NCBI RefSeq assembly: GCF_042432905.1
Contig: NZ_JBHLWI010000033.1
Location: 1-64,000 of the forward strand
DNA: 64,000 nt
Source of the DNA: Fontibacter flavus
GTDB taxonomy: Bacteria; Bacteroidota; Bacteroidia; Cytophagales; Cyclobacteriaceae
Direction: 5' to 3'
Each line of letters starts with the position of its first letter. Position 1 is the stretch's first letter. A program made the translations under genes and the position numbers. Below are positions 34,499 to 44,292 of the stretch, in pieces. The notes below the pieces were generated by a model. That model was not told the origin of the DNA and did not search any database. It saw only the letters and a program-made list of their open reading frames with translations.

Positions 34499-35320
34499 TT
34501 AAAGTGAAAGATACTTGTCCAATAAAACCGCCATTTCTTCCTGTAATTTTTTGGCTTCTTTACCAGCTGCCTCGGCAAAATCTTCTCCATTACTCGCATA
34601 AATTATTCCTCTTGATGAATTGACCAGTAATCCGCATTCTGAGTTCATGCCATATTTTGCTACATCTTTAAGGCTGCCTCCCTGTGCACCTACGCCAGGA
34701 ACCAGGAAAAAATGCTCGGGAACAATTTTTCTCACTTCTGCAATTTTTTCTCCCCTTGTAGCGCCCACCACATACATCATATTTTCAGGTGTTCCCCATT
34801 TACTGCTTTTTTCCAAAACTTCCTGAAACAGTGGCTTGCCTTCTGCTGACCTGGTCAATTGAAAATCCATACTGCCTTCGTTGGAGGTCAAGGCCAATAA
34901 GATGACCCACTTGTCTTTAAACTCCAAAAAGGGTTTCACACTATCAATTCCCATGTAAGGGGCCACTGTAATGGAATCAAAATCCATGGTTTCAAAAAAT
35001 GCTTTGGCATAAAGCGAAGAGGTATTGCCGATATCACCTCGTTTTGCATCAGCTATGGTGAAGATACTTTTGGGAATATACTCCAGGGTTTTTTGCAAAC
35101 TCTCCCATCCTTTTGTACCTAATGCTTCATAGAAGGCAATATTCGGTTTGTAAGCTACTGTATATTCCTGAGTAGCGTCAATGATCTGTTTGTTAAATTC
35201 ATAAATTGGATCTGCTTCCTTCAATAAGTGGGCAGGGATTTTGGCAGGGTCAGTATCCAATCCGACACATAAAAATGATTTCTTTTGCTTGATCTGTTCG
35301 AATAGCGTTTTACGGTTCAT
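34499..35320 (-). CDS. pyrF: Orotidine 5'-phosphate decarboxylase, type 2
   Basis: The 273-residue TIM barrel has the type 2 active-site motif [18 protein letters not shown] and C-terminal [10 protein letters not shown] phosphate loop. The N-terminus [14 protein letters not shown] is standard. It makes UMP in de novo pyrimidine synthesis. A TAATTTTG box lies 16 bases upstream of the start (35337-35344), just past the lolA terminator. pyrD of the same pathway lies 3.3 kb away in a separate unit. Confidence 0.95.
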   Translation of the reverse strand: MNRKTLFEQIKQKKSFLCVGLDTDPAKIPAHLLKEADPIYEFNKQIIDATQEYTVAYKPNIAFYEALGTKGWESLQKTLEYIPKSIFTIADAKRGDIGNTSSLYAKAFFETMDFDSITVAPYMGIDSVKPFLEFKDKWVILLALTSNEGSMDFQLTRSAEGKPLFQEVLEKSSKWGTPENMMYVVGATRGEKIAEVRKIVPEHFFLVPGVGAQGGSLKDVAKYGMNSECGLLVNSSRGIIYASNGEDFAEAAGKEAKKLQEEMAVLLDKYLSL

Positions 35321-35336
35321 CTTTTGGAGTTTTGCC

Positions 35337-35344
35337 CAAAATTA
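35337..35344 (-). promoter_or_regulatory. -7 element of pyrF
   Basis: TAATTTTG on the minus strand matches TAnnTTTG. The TTTG in the loop of the adjacent terminator (35370-35367) lies 22 bases upstream and could serve as a slightly distant -33 element. Confidence 0.45.
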
Positions 35345-35349
35345 GGGAT

Positions 35350-35380
35350 AAAAAATAATCCTGAATCAAATTCAGGATTA
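35350..35380 (-). terminator. Terminator of the ftsK-lolA unit
   Basis: TAATCCTGAAT (35356-35366) and ATTCAGGATTA (35370-35380) form an uninterrupted 11-bp stem with a CAA loop, followed by T residues on the minus strand. Confidence 0.85.
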
Positions 35381-35383
35381 AAA

Positions 35384-36037
35384 TCAGCGAAGATCAATGA
35401 TCTCAATTTTGCCGTATTTCTGTGGATTGAAGTTGAAATAGTTATCCGGTAGGTCAATTTCTGTATCAACAGATTTGAAACGGTATTTGAATACGCCTCC
35501 CTGATCGTCGAAAATCTGCCAGCCAAGTAAGTTTTTTTTGACTTTATCTATGGTGAGCAAGACCTTTTTGAAAGGAGCATTGGCATTTTCGGCTAATAGT
35601 TCGATCTCCTGGATGACAACTTTGTTTTCAGTTTTTTCTCCAAGTAATTTATAGTTATACCCTTTCTTGTAAATGTTGTAGACAGAAGAAGGTGTCAGTT
35701 CATCCCCCATTTCACTGGCATTATTGATGGTGACTTCTTTATAGTTGCCGTCTTCTATAAAAGTCCAGACAGTTTTTCCATTGTTGAAGATTTCCTGTTC
35801 CGGCAATTTGATATGGTATTTTTCTCCTTTGATGGCGATCTCTCCATTTTGGTTTTGGCTTCTTCCATCTGATAAATCAGTGTAGGAGAATTCGAAACTT
35901 GCTTTCACCCCCTTTAGAGAGGCGTATTTCTGACTGACACCATCCAGAATGCTTTTTGCCTTTGGATCTTTCTGCCCAAAAACAAAAGTGGAGGATATTC
36001 CGATCAGGAATAAAAGGAATAGAATTTTTTTAAACAT
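35384..36037 (-). CDS. LolA-like outer-membrane lipoprotein carrier
   Basis: The 217-residue protein has a signal peptide (ILFLLFLIGISSTFVFGQ) and a LolA/LolB-type half-barrel: KASFEFSYTDLSDGRSQNQN, GEIAIKGEKYHIKLPEQEIF, NGKTVWTFIEDGNYKEVTIN. It would carry lipoproteins across the periplasm, relevant given the many lipoproteins in this window. The 42-bp gap after ftsK and the terminator behind it suggest an ftsK-lolA unit. Confidence 0.85.
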   Translation of the reverse strand: MFKKILFLLFLIGISSTFVFGQKDPKAKSILDGVSQKYASLKGVKASFEFSYTDLSDGRSQNQNGEIAIKGEKYHIKLPEQEIFNNGKTVWTFIEDGNYKEVTINNASEMGDELTPSSVYNIYKKGYNYKLLGEKTENKVVIQEIELLAENANAPFKKVLLTIDKVKKNLLGWQIFDDQGGVFKYRFKSVDTEIDLPDNYFNFNPQKYGKIEIIDLR

Positions 36038-36079
36038 GATAATTGTTACTTTACGCTTGTGGACCTATGGCCACTTTAA

Positions 36080-38542
36080 TCAGAGGTTGTTCAATAACCG
36101 TTCCAAACTTGCTTCATCCTGCACTAAAACCTCACGTGCTTTACTTCCTTCAAATGGCCCAACAATTCCAGCAGCTTCGAGTTGGTCAACAATTCTTCCG
36201 GCACGGTTATAGCCAAGTTTCAGTTTTCTTTGGATAAGTGAGGTGCTGCCCTGCTGATGAAGGACGATCAGCCTAGCCGCATCATCAAATAATGGGTCTC
36301 TGTCAGCAAGATCAATGTCACCAATCCCACTGTCACTTTCCTCACCTTCAAACTCAGGGAGTAAATAAGCATCTGGATAACCTTTTTGTTCACCGATCCA
36401 GTCACAGATGGCATCAACTTCTGGCGTGTCCAGGAATGCGCACTGTAGACGTGTGACGTCTGAGCCATGGGAAAGCAGCATATCTCCCATGCCGATCAGT
36501 TGTTCGGCACCTCCAGAATCCAAAATGGTTCGGCTGTCAATTTTAGAGGTAACACGGAAAGAAAGTCTGGCAGGGAAATTGGCCTTAATGATACCGGTGA
36601 TGACATTTACCGAAGGTCTTTGGGTGGCCACCACCAAGTGGATACCAATAGCCCTTGCCAACTGTGCCAACCTTGCAATCGGTGCCTCAATTTCTTTCCC
36701 GGCTGTCATCATCAGATCTGCCAACTCATCAATTACCAATACGATGTAAGGCATGAATTTATGGCCTTTTTCGGGATTCAGTCTACGTGCGATAAACTTG
36801 GCATTGTATTCTTTCAGGTTTCTACACCCGGCGTCTTTCAAGAGGTCATAACGGTTGTCCATCTCAATACACAGGGAGTTCAAGGTGTAGATAACCTTCT
36901 TGGTATCGGTAATGATAGCTTCTTCCGAACCTGGGAGTTTGGCTAGGAAATGACGCTCTATTTTATTGAAGAGGGTCAATTCCACCTTCTTAGGATCGAC
37001 GAGCACGAATTTTAGTTGGGCAGGATGTTTTTTATAGACCAGGGAGGCGAGGATCATATTCAGCCCCACTGACTTTCCTTGTCCCGTTGCTCCCGCCATC
37101 AATAGGTGGGGCATTTTTGCCAAGTCTATGACAAATACCTCATTGGAGATGGTTTTGCCAAGCGCGACAGGAAGATCCTTATCACTCTTCATGAATTTTT
37201 CGGTTCCGATTACCGATTTGGCAGGTACGAGTTCACGGTTTTTGTTTGGAACCTCAATACCAATGGTGCCTTTGCCTGGCATGGGTGCAATGATTCGGAT
37301 ACCCAATGCTGCCAGATTGAGTGCAATATCGTCTTCCAGGTTTTTGATTTTGGAAATTTTCACTCCCGGATCAGGGACAATTTCATATAGCGTAACCGTA
37401 GGGCCGATAGTCGCCTTGATTTCCTGAATTCCGATCTTGAAGTTGACCAGGGTCTCTACGATTTTGTTTTTATTTTCCTCCAGTTCCTGACGGGTTACCG
37501 TCACTTTTTGGAAATCATATTCATTCAGTAAATCCAAAGTCGGATACTGATAATGCGGAAGATCCAACTTCGGATCATAGGGATCCAGGTTTTCAACCTC
37601 TTCCGCAGTCTTTTCTTCTCCGGCACTTTTTGTAACCGAGAAATTATTCTCCTTGGTCTCGGGAGTGGAAAGGATGGGTTCTTCCGGTAAATCTGTTTCT
37701 CCTTCTATGTTGAATACAGGAGAAGGTACCGGGACTTTGGCAGGTTTGTCATCAGCATTCATGGTCCAAGTGCTGCCATCATCCATAATTTCTTCTTCGA
37801 CAAACTCATCCACTTCATCCATTTCATCTAGAATATCAGAGGCTTCAGAATTGTTGGTGTATTGGTCTGACTTCCCTTCCTCTTCCAAATTTTTACCCGT
37901 TGAAGAAAACCAGTTGATCTGATCAATATTGAAGAAAAAGATCAGGAAAATGAATAAAGAACCACCAATTAAAATAAAGGTGCCCCAACCCAGAAAATTA
38001 CTGGCCAAAGTTCCCAGTTCAATACCAAAGCCCCCGCTTAAATCTCCCAGAAGGTGATAGCCATCTGCTTTATGAACCAAATACCCTGTCAATAGACAAA
38101 GCCAAAACGTAAAGAAAATGGCGAAGATAGCATACCTTGAAAGGGACATCAAAGACTTTTTAAAGGTCATCTTGACGCCTAATAGAAATAGGAAAGGAGG
38201 GAATAGGAATGCGGCAATTCCGAACCATTTGTGAATAAAGATATGTGAAATCTTAGCGCCTAAAAGGCCTAGCCAATTTCTGGCTTCTTCAGCAGTGCTC
38301 CTTACATCCTGATCCAATTGGGATACAACAAGATCCTGATCGGCTTTTCCCTCGAAAAGGTAGCTGATAAATGCAAAAATCATGAAAAGCCCCAATGACA
38401 TCAAGGTAATTCCAATGGTAAGGGGAATCCTTTTATCATTTGCAAAGGAAAATGAAAAACGCTTACCGCTTCCTTCTTTTCCCTTGGGTTTGGGTTCATT
38501 TTTCTTTCTAAAAGTATTTGATCTGCTGTTGTCTGAAGCCAT
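36080..38542 (-). CDS. ftsK: DNA translocase FtsK/SpoIIIE
   Basis: The 820-residue protein has four membrane segments in the first about 200 residues, an acidic linker (DEMDEVDEFVEEE) shorter than in E. coli, the alpha/beta motor with Walker A GATGQGKSVG near residue 485 and Walker B FVLVDPKKVEL downstream, and a C-terminal gamma winged helix (QRKLKLGYNRAGRIVDQLEA) that reads chromosome polarity sequences. It moves DNA at the septum and activates XerCD; a xerD-like gene lies 2 kb away. lolA follows in the same direction. Confidence 0.95.
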   Translation of the reverse strand: MASDNSRSNTFRKKNEPKPKGKEGSGKRFSFSFANDKRIPLTIGITLMSLGLFMIFAFISYLFEGKADQDLVVSQLDQDVRSTAEEARNWLGLLGAKISHIFIHKWFGIAAFLFPPFLFLLGVKMTFKKSLMSLSRYAIFAIFFTFWLCLLTGYLVHKADGYHLLGDLSGGFGIELGTLASNFLGWGTFILIGGSLFIFLIFFFNIDQINWFSSTGKNLEEEGKSDQYTNNSEASDILDEMDEVDEFVEEEIMDDGSTWTMNADDKPAKVPVPSPVFNIEGETDLPEEPILSTPETKENNFSVTKSAGEEKTAEEVENLDPYDPKLDLPHYQYPTLDLLNEYDFQKVTVTRQELEENKNKIVETLVNFKIGIQEIKATIGPTVTLYEIVPDPGVKISKIKNLEDDIALNLAALGIRIIAPMPGKGTIGIEVPNKNRELVPAKSVIGTEKFMKSDKDLPVALGKTISNEVFVIDLAKMPHLLMAGATGQGKSVGLNMILASLVYKKHPAQLKFVLVDPKKVELTLFNKIERHFLAKLPGSEEAIITDTKKVIYTLNSLCIEMDNRYDLLKDAGCRNLKEYNAKFIARRLNPEKGHKFMPYIVLVIDELADLMMTAGKEIEAPIARLAQLARAIGIHLVVATQRPSVNVITGIIKANFPARLSFRVTSKIDSRTILDSGGAEQLIGMGDMLLSHGSDVTRLQCAFLDTPEVDAICDWIGEQKGYPDAYLLPEFEGEESDSGIGDIDLADRDPLFDDAARLIVLHQQGSTSLIQRKLKLGYNRAGRIVDQLEAAGIVGPFEGSKAREVLVQDEASLERLLNNL

Positions 38543-38602
38543 TTTGCTGTTCAGGGTGTATCTAAAGTTCGGTAATGGGTTTCGAAATATACTGATTTAC
38601 TT

Positions 38603-39646
38603 TTATTGCCGGGACAAATATTCAGCCAATCCTTTTTTGATTTTCTTCACCATGGAAGGACCTTCATAAATCATGCCTGTATATACTTGCACAAGCGATG
38701 CGCCAGCCTCAAGTTTGTCAATAGCATCTTGGGCAGTGAAAATTCCTCCTACTCCTATGATAGGGAAGGCATTGTTTGATCTCTTTGCCAGGTACCGGAT
38801 TACTTCGGTACTTCTTTTGGCGAGCACTTTTCCACTTACTCCGCCTGCGCCTATAGCTGCAACTTTTTCCTGAGGAGTCGTTAATTCTGTCCTGCCTATG
38901 GTCGTGTTGGTAGCGATGACCCCGTCGATTTTGGTTTCAAGGACAATTTCCACAATGTCATCCAATTGTCCTACAGTGAGATCTGGAGCAATCTTCAAAA
39001 GGATAGGTTTTGGTTTTCTTTTGAGGTCATTGGCTTTCTTGATCTCTGTCAATAACTTTTTCAAAGGTTCTTTTTCCTGCAAATCCCGTAGATTAGGCGT
39101 GTTAGGTGAACTTACATTTACCACAAAATAATCAACATAAGGATGTAAGGCTTCCAGGCAGTATAGATAATCCTCTACTGCATCTTCATTTGCTGTCACT
39201 TTGTTTTTGCCAATGTTTCCGCCGACTATTACGCTGGAGTTTCGATTTTTGAGTCTTTTTACTGCTTCATCCACCCCGCCGTTGTTAAATCCCATTCTAT
39301 TGATCAATGCCTCGTCTTCAGGAAGTCTGAAAAGGCGAGGTAGTGGATTGCCTTCCTGTGGTTTAGGTGTCAATGTGCCAATCTCAATAAACCCAAATCC
39401 CAACATAGCCATCTCTTCGATCAACTTGGCATCTTTATCAAATCCTGCAGCCAAACCAACAGGATTGCTGAACTTTAAGCCAAAAACTGTTCTTTCCAAG
39501 GCAGCATTGTCATAGGAAAACATGCTTTTGATAATTGGATTGACTACAGGGAGATTGAAAAGGCGCTTGATCCAGTTGAAAGTAAAGTGATGGGCATCTT
39601 CTGGATTTTTCTGAAACAGGATTGGTTTGATGATGGATTTGTACAC
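38603..39646 (-). CDS. pyrD: Dihydroorotate dehydrogenase, quinone-dependent
   Basis: This 347-residue class 2 enzyme has the extra N-terminal membrane-binding helix ([13 protein letters not shown]), the FMN barrel start [14 protein letters not shown], the catalytic serine segment [14 protein letters not shown] and the phosphate site [11 protein letters not shown]. It oxidises dihydroorotate to orotate and feeds electrons to menaquinone. It is upstream of ftsK in the same direction with a 60-bp gap. Confidence 0.96.
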   Translation of the reverse strand: MYKSIIKPILFQKNPEDAHHFTFNWIKRLFNLPVVNPIIKSMFSYDNAALERTVFGLKFSNPVGLAAGFDKDAKLIEEMAMLGFGFIEIGTLTPKPQEGNPLPRLFRLPEDEALINRMGFNNGGVDEAVKRLKNRNSSVIVGGNIGKNKVTANEDAVEDYLYCLEALHPYVDYFVVNVSSPNTPNLRDLQEKEPLKKLLTEIKKANDLKRKPKPILLKIAPDLTVGQLDDIVEIVLETKIDGVIATNTTIGRTELTTPQEKVAAIGAGGVSGKVLAKRSTEVIRYLAKRSNNAFPIIGVGGIFTAQDAIDKLEAGASLVQVYTGMIYEGPSMVKKIKKGLAEYLSRQ

Positions 39647-39810
39647 TGGGGTCGGAGTTTTATCTGCGCGCTAAATTAACGGATTTAAAAATCTTTTGCG
39701 AAGCAAATACCAAATTCGAACACAAAACATGTAGGTAGTTCTTCTAATGGGTGAGTTTTTGAGTTTTATTGCTTCAGATTTTTTGCCCCAAATCAGCTAA
39801 ACCTGCTTGT

Positions 39811-39818
39811 TACTTTTG
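39811..39818 (+). promoter_or_regulatory. -7 element of the broken barrel gene
   Basis: TACTTTTG matches TAnnTTTG, 44 bases before the ATG at 39863, so the pseudogene may still be transcribed. The only nearby TTTG (39782-39785) is 25 bases away, longer than usual. Confidence 0.4.
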
Positions 39819-39862
39819 CGTATTGATTCATTAATTCACGTTACTGTTTAATTATCAATGCG

Positions 39863-40543
39863 ATGAGAAAGATCTTTTTTACTTTGTTCATGCTCTTGAT
39901 GTTTTCTTTTGGGTCATTTGGTCAAGGGTGGATTGGTGGAGCCTATTTCAATATGGGAATGCCAATTGGAAATTTTAAGGAAGCCAATCATTAGCTTGTT
40001 TTTCCATCTGTCAGCTTGCAGGGGCTTTACAAGATTCCCAAAAGGCCATTCTTTGTGGGAGGAGAATTTGGTTACGTTATATATCGGACAGCCATGAACA
40101 GGAATAACACCATTATCAATGGTGCAGAACAGCGCTTCAGAATTAGAAATAATAAAAATATGCTGAGCCTTTCAGGGGTATTGAGGTTCATGCCAGAGAC
40201 TTTGTTTTGGATGAAGCCTTTTATAGAAGATCAATTGGGAGGTATGCATACCTATACGAGGTCTAAAGTTAGGGAAAATAGACTGGCAGAACCGCTATCT
40301 TCAGGTACAGAGTTTTATGATTGGGCGGGGATTTTTCAGCTTGGAGGGTGTGTGTTACTTGCGCTGAATAAAGAAAAAGATACTTTCCTTGAGTTAAGAT
40401 TCCATTACCTTCAAACTGGAAATATGGATTTTTTGACCAAAGAAGATGCGAAGTATAATGAACTTGGTCAGGTCACATTTAGTCCGCAAAATGCTGAATT
40501 TCAACTGCTTCAGCCAAAAGTCGCGCTCAAAATTGCATTTTGA
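39863..40543 (+). pseudogene. Outer-membrane beta-barrel gene with an in-frame TAG
   Basis: The frame from ATG 39863 encodes a signal peptide (IFFTLFMLLMFSFGSFGQ), then meets TAG at 39992-39994 (codon 44) and continues in the same frame to TGA at 40541-40543. The total length, 681 bp, equals the intact paralog at 14282-14962, and the columns align around the stop (EANH-stop-LVFPS against EVDNQWFPS). HTYTRSKVRENRL is conserved. A recent nonsense mutation, a sequencing error or read-through are the options. No plausible restart exists; the first downstream codon that could initiate is a TTG at 40016. Confidence 0.8.
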
Positions 40544-41446
40544 TTATTTTCTTGGGTGAAATTCATTTAAAACTTGTCTCAGGTAATCCCTGTCTAAATG
40601 TGTATATATTTCCGTGGTAGTGATGCTTTCATGTCCTAACATTTCCTGCACAGCCCTTAGGTCGGCACCGCCTTCCACCAGGTGCGTAGCAAAGCTATGC
40701 CGGAAAGTATGTGGGCTAACATTTTTTTCTAGTCCTATTGCGGCTACTTGCTTTTTGATGATCAGAAATACCATTACCCGACTTAACTTTTTGCCCGTTC
40801 GGTTCAGAAACACATATTGTTCATGACCTTTTGCTGGTTGGATATGTTTTCTAAATTCTTCGATGTAGATGTTGATGTACTTTAAAGCATCCTTGCCAAT
40901 CGGAACAAGTCTTTCTTTATTTCCTTTGCCGATCACCCTGAGGAAACCAACATCTGCATAGATATTTCCAATTTTCAGGTCAATAAGTTCCGAAACACGA
41001 AGACCTGAACTGTATAATGTTTCCAACATGGCCCTGTTGCGGTGGCCTTCAGGTTCCCCTAAGGGAATACTTTCCAGGATTTTCTCTATTTCAGGATAGC
41101 TCAGGGTGTCCGGTAATTTTCTGCCCAATTTGGGACTTTCCAAAAGTTGGGAAGGATCTTCCGTTATCCGGTCTTCATACATCAGAAACCTATAAAAAGC
41201 TTTGATACCTGAAATGATACGTGCTTGGGTGTATTCTGATATTTCCAATTCTGCCAAGCTATTGACAAAATACCGCAAATGCTGCAAGGTGACCTGAGTT
41301 GGTGAGGTTTCCGGGAAGTTTTTCTCCATATACCTGCTCAGTTTTTCCATATCCTGTTGGTAAGCCAATATGGAATTTTCACTTAAAGATCTTTCGATCT
41401 TTAAATAGTGTTGAAATTGACGAAGTAAAGGTGTCCAACTGCTCAT
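40544..41446 (-). CDS. xerD: Site-specific tyrosine recombinase XerD
   Basis: The 300-residue protein has the N-terminal SAM-like DNA-binding domain (LRQFQHYLKIERSLSENSI) and a catalytic domain with Arg in SGLRVSELIDL, HTFRHSFATHL, LGHESITTTEIYTHL (His/Arg/His/Tyr in order). It resolves chromosome dimers at dif with FtsK, whose gene is 2 kb away. The sequence is that of a housekeeping XerD rather than a phage integrase. Its stop directly abuts the convergent pseudogene. I saw no dif-like site. Confidence 0.92.
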   Translation of the reverse strand: MSSWTPLLRQFQHYLKIERSLSENSILAYQQDMEKLSRYMEKNFPETSPTQVTLQHLRYFVNSLAELEISEYTQARIISGIKAFYRFLMYEDRITEDPSQLLESPKLGRKLPDTLSYPEIEKILESIPLGEPEGHRNRAMLETLYSSGLRVSELIDLKIGNIYADVGFLRVIGKGNKERLVPIGKDALKYINIYIEEFRKHIQPAKGHEQYVFLNRTGKKLSRVMVFLIIKKQVAAIGLEKNVSPHTFRHSFATHLVEGGADLRAVQEMLGHESITTTEIYTHLDRDYLRQVLNEFHPRK

Positions 41447-41646
41447 TTTATTATTTTTTGTTTTCCTTTACTTTCAAAGGATTGGATAAAAATGATTTAC
41501 TCTTCTAGCCTCTGATTGTGATTTGTTCCAAATTGGGTCATTCCTGTCCAAAATTAAAGCTTTCTATCAGAATATTGCTGATATATCCCTATTCAAAACA
41601 AAACCTTCCTTAACTTTATGTCCTGAAACCACTAACCATCTCAAAA

Positions 41647-42066
41647 TTGAAAATCATTATCATCAATGGACCCAACCTCAATTTGCTGGGGAAAAGGGAA
41701 CCTGAAATTTATGGCAGCACCTCTTTTGAGGATTTTTTCGTCCAACTTCAATCAAAGTTTCCGGAAATTGAACTCAGCTATTTCCAAAGCAATGTAGAAG
41801 GAGAGCTGATCAATAAAATCCATGAGGTGGGATTCAGCTATGATGCCATTCTGCTGAATGCAGGTGGTTATACGCATACCTCTGTGGCCATTTCCGACGC
41901 TATAGCCGGAGTCAAAACTCCTGTTTTGGAAGTTCATATCTCCAATATTTACAAAAGAGAGGAATTCAGGCACAAAAGTATCATTTCCAAAGAATGTGTA
42001 GGAATGATTTCCGGATTAGGCCTAAAAGGCTATGAATTAGGTTTATTGTATTTTCTCAACCGCTAA
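41647..42066 (+). CDS. aroQ: 3-dehydroquinate dehydratase, type II
   Basis: This 139-residue enzyme has GPNLNLLGKREPEIYG at its start (with the flexible-loop Arg and catalytic Tyr), NAGGYTHTSVAISDAI and EVHISNIYKREEFR (catalytic His). It catalyses the third step of the shikimate pathway. It is just 5 bp upstream of the class V aminotransferase gene. Confidence 0.96.
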   Translation: MKIIIINGPNLNLLGKREPEIYGSTSFEDFFVQLQSKFPEIELSYFQSNVEGELINKIHEVGFSYDAILLNAGGYTHTSVAISDAIAGVKTPVLEVHISNIYKREEFRHKSIISKECVGMISGLGLKGYELGLLYFLNR

Positions 42067-42071
42067 GCATT

Positions 42072-43127
42072 ATGATAACATTTGCTCCAGGACCTTCCAA
42101 AGTATATGACAGCCTTCCCCAATATATGCAGGAGGCTTATGAAAAAGGAATTTTAAGCGCTAACCATAGGTCGGCAGTATTCATGGACCTTTACAAGGAA
42201 ACTGAGACGCTGATCAAGGAAAAACTTCATGTTCCTCAGGATTTCAAATTACTGTTTACTTCCTCTGCTACTGAAAACTGGGAAATTATCAGTCAGTCGA
42301 TAGTGGAATCTGCCAGTTTTCATATTTTTTCAGGATCTTTTGGGAAAAAGTGGTTTGAATATGCCAAATATATTGAGCCGAAAAGCCAGTCCCTCAAGAT
42401 CAGTGCAGATGATACGATTCAAGTTGAAGGCCTACAGATAGGGGAGGAGTTTGACCTGATTGCCATTACCCAAAACGAAACTTCCAATGCTACGCAGGTA
42501 AGGAATGATACTATTGGGGAAATAAGGGCAAAATTTCCTGAAAAAATGATTGCCGTGGATACCACCTCCTCCATGGGTGGGATAGAACTGGAGTTTTCGA
42601 ATGCGGATATTTGGTATGCTTCTGTACAAAAATGTTTTGGTCTTCCGGCTGGTCTGGGAATACTTATACTTTCACCAAGGGCAATTGCCAAAACCAAAAA
42701 CAAGGGTGAAAGAGGTAGGTATAATAGTCTAAACTTCATACTGGAGAATGCGGATAATTATCAGACACATTATACACCTAATGTGTTTGGAATTTACCTT
42801 CTGAACAGGGTTTTGAGAGATATGCCGGAAATTCAGCATGTGGATTCCAAAATTAAACAGAGAATGAGAAGGCTTGAAGATTCGATAGCCCATACACCCA
42901 AACTGATGATGCTGGTTCAAAATATGGATGCCAGAAGCAGTACTGTTTTGGCAATCTCAGGAAAAGAAGAGTTTATCGCTGAGATCAAAAAAGCAGCAGA
43001 AAAGGAAGGCATGCAATTGGGGAGTGGTTATGGGCCTTTGAAGCCTACCAGTTTCAGGATTGCAAATTTCCCTGCAATCAATGATTCTGAGTTTGAAAAG
43101 CTTATTGGGTTCTTAAAACAATATTGA
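42072..43127 (+). CDS. Class V aminotransferase, phosphoserine aminotransferase-like
   Basis: The 351-residue PLP enzyme opens MITFAPGPSKVYDSLP as SerC-like proteins do. LLFTSSATENWEII is the cofactor phosphate loop, AVDTTSSMGG carries the aspartate, and K187 in SVQKCFGLPAGLG is the Schiff-base lysine. Phosphoserine aminotransferase is the best guess, but class V members with other substrates (for example alanine-glyoxylate type) share these features. It follows aroQ and precedes marC closely, so the three form a likely operon. Confidence 0.82.
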   Translation: MITFAPGPSKVYDSLPQYMQEAYEKGILSANHRSAVFMDLYKETETLIKEKLHVPQDFKLLFTSSATENWEIISQSIVESASFHIFSGSFGKKWFEYAKYIEPKSQSLKISADDTIQVEGLQIGEEFDLIAITQNETSNATQVRNDTIGEIRAKFPEKMIAVDTTSSMGGIELEFSNADIWYASVQKCFGLPAGLGILILSPRAIAKTKNKGERGRYNSLNFILENADNYQTHYTPNVFGIYLLNRVLRDMPEIQHVDSKIKQRMRRLEDSIAHTPKLMMLVQNMDARSSTVLAISGKEEFIAEIKKAAEKEGMQLGSGYGPLKPTSFRIANFPAINDSEFEKLIGFLKQY

Positions 43128-43129
43128 TC

Positions 43130-43714
43130 ATGTTCAGCATAAAGGAAATATTCTCCGTTACACTTATCTTGTTTTCTGTCATCGATATTTTGGGATCAAT
43201 TCCCATCATCATCAATTTGAGAAAAAAAGTGGGTCAAATCCAATCTGAAAAAGCGACAATAGCGGCAGGAGTACTGATGTTGTTGTTTCTTTTTGTAGGG
43301 AAATCCATTCTTGGTCTCTTTGGTATTGGAGTGGAAGATTTTGCCATTGCAGGGGCACTGATCATTTTTGCCTTAGGTGCGGAAATGATCCTGGGTATTG
43401 AATTGTTCAAGCCTGATCCTGAAGCTTCTACTACAAGTGCCTCCATTGTACCTATAGCTTTTCCCTTGATTGCCGGAGCGGGAACTTTGACGACAATCCT
43501 TACTTTGAAAGCAGAGTACACCCAGATGAATATTGCAGTGGGTATTGTGATCAACCTGTTGATTGTATATGTGGTCCTGAAAAGTACCAATTGGCTGGAA
43601 CGTAAGTTGGGTAAAACAGGCCTGGATGTTCTGAGGAGAATATTTGGAATTATTCTGCTTTCCATAGCCATTAAAATTTTCAAGAGTGCCCTTTTCACAG
43701 GGGAAATGATTTAG
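43130..43714 (+). CDS. MarC family integral membrane protein
   Basis: The 194-residue protein has six hydrophobic segments with FSVTLILFSVIDILGSIPII at the N-terminus and SIVPIAFPLIAGAGTLTTIL in the middle, typical of MarC/UPF0056. Function is unknown; the old link to multiple antibiotic resistance was not confirmed. I use the ATG at 43130; a TTG at 43124 in frame would overlap the previous stop. A strong terminator follows. Confidence 0.88.
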   Translation: MFSIKEIFSVTLILFSVIDILGSIPIIINLRKKVGQIQSEKATIAAGVLMLLFLFVGKSILGLFGIGVEDFAIAGALIIFALGAEMILGIELFKPDPEASTTSASIVPIAFPLIAGAGTLTTILTLKAEYTQMNIAVGIVINLLIVYVVLKSTNWLERKLGKTGLDVLRRIFGIILLSIAIKIFKSALFTGEMI

Positions 43715-43725
43715 ATCTAGTGCAG

Positions 43726-43757
43726 CCTCCTGGAAAGATAATCCCAGGAGGTTTTTT
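43726..43757 (+). terminator. Terminator of the aroQ-aminotransferase-marC operon
   Basis: CCTCCTGG (43726-43733) pairs with CCAGGAGG (43744-43751), followed by TTTTTT. Confidence 0.88.
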
Positions 43758-43791
43758 AGGCTGTTGACAAAGTTTGTTCTTTCTTTGCAGC

Positions 43792-44271
43792 ATGATTACA
43801 ATTTATACAGATGGTGCATCCAAAGGCAACCCTGGTCCTGGAGGCTATGGTGTGGTGTTGAAATTCAATCATCACCGCAAAGAACTCTCAGGAGGTTTCC
43901 GTTTGACGACCAATAACCGGATGGAGCTTCTTGCGGTAATCAAAGGGCTTCAGGAGCTTAAGGTCAGGGATATACCGGTGACTATTTTTTCTGACAGCAA
44001 GTATGTGGTGGATGCCATAGAGAAAGGATGGTTGTGGGGCTGGCAAAAAAAAGGTTTCAAGGACAAAAAGAATCCGGATTTATGGAGGATGTATATTCCC
44101 CTTCATGTCCGGTATAAGCCCAAATTTGTGTGGGTTAAAGGTCATGCCGGTAATCCTGAAAATGAGCGCTGTGACCAACTGGCTGTTGCTGCTGCAGAGA
44201 GGTTAAACCTGCCAGCAGATGAGGGTTATGAAAACATCGGTCCTGATCACATGACCGGGTTCAATGGTTGA
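43792..44271 (+). CDS. rnhA: Ribonuclease HI
   Basis: The 159-residue protein carries the four catalytic acids: D7 (IYTDGASKGNPGPGG), E45 (NRMELLAVI), D68 (FSDSKYV) and D128 (NERCDQLA), with H118 in the flexible loop (KGHAGN). It degrades RNA in RNA-DNA hybrids. The ATG at 43792 fits the family; an in-frame TTG six codons earlier lies in the intergenic region. trmN6 follows 21 bp later. Confidence 0.96.
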   Translation: MITIYTDGASKGNPGPGGYGVVLKFNHHRKELSGGFRLTTNNRMELLAVIKGLQELKVRDIPVTIFSDSKYVVDAIEKGWLWGWQKKGFKDKKNPDLWRMYIPLHVRYKPKFVWVKGHAGNPENERCDQLAVAAAERLNLPADEGYENIGPDHMTGFNG

Positions 44272-44292
44272 TGATTCGTTTTTTTTCTATAA

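Noticed and set aside
40544..41446. The tyrosine recombinase as a phage or island integrase
   Set aside because: Length, motifs and genomic place (near ftsK) fit housekeeping XerD; no phage genes, att repeats or tRNA are nearby.
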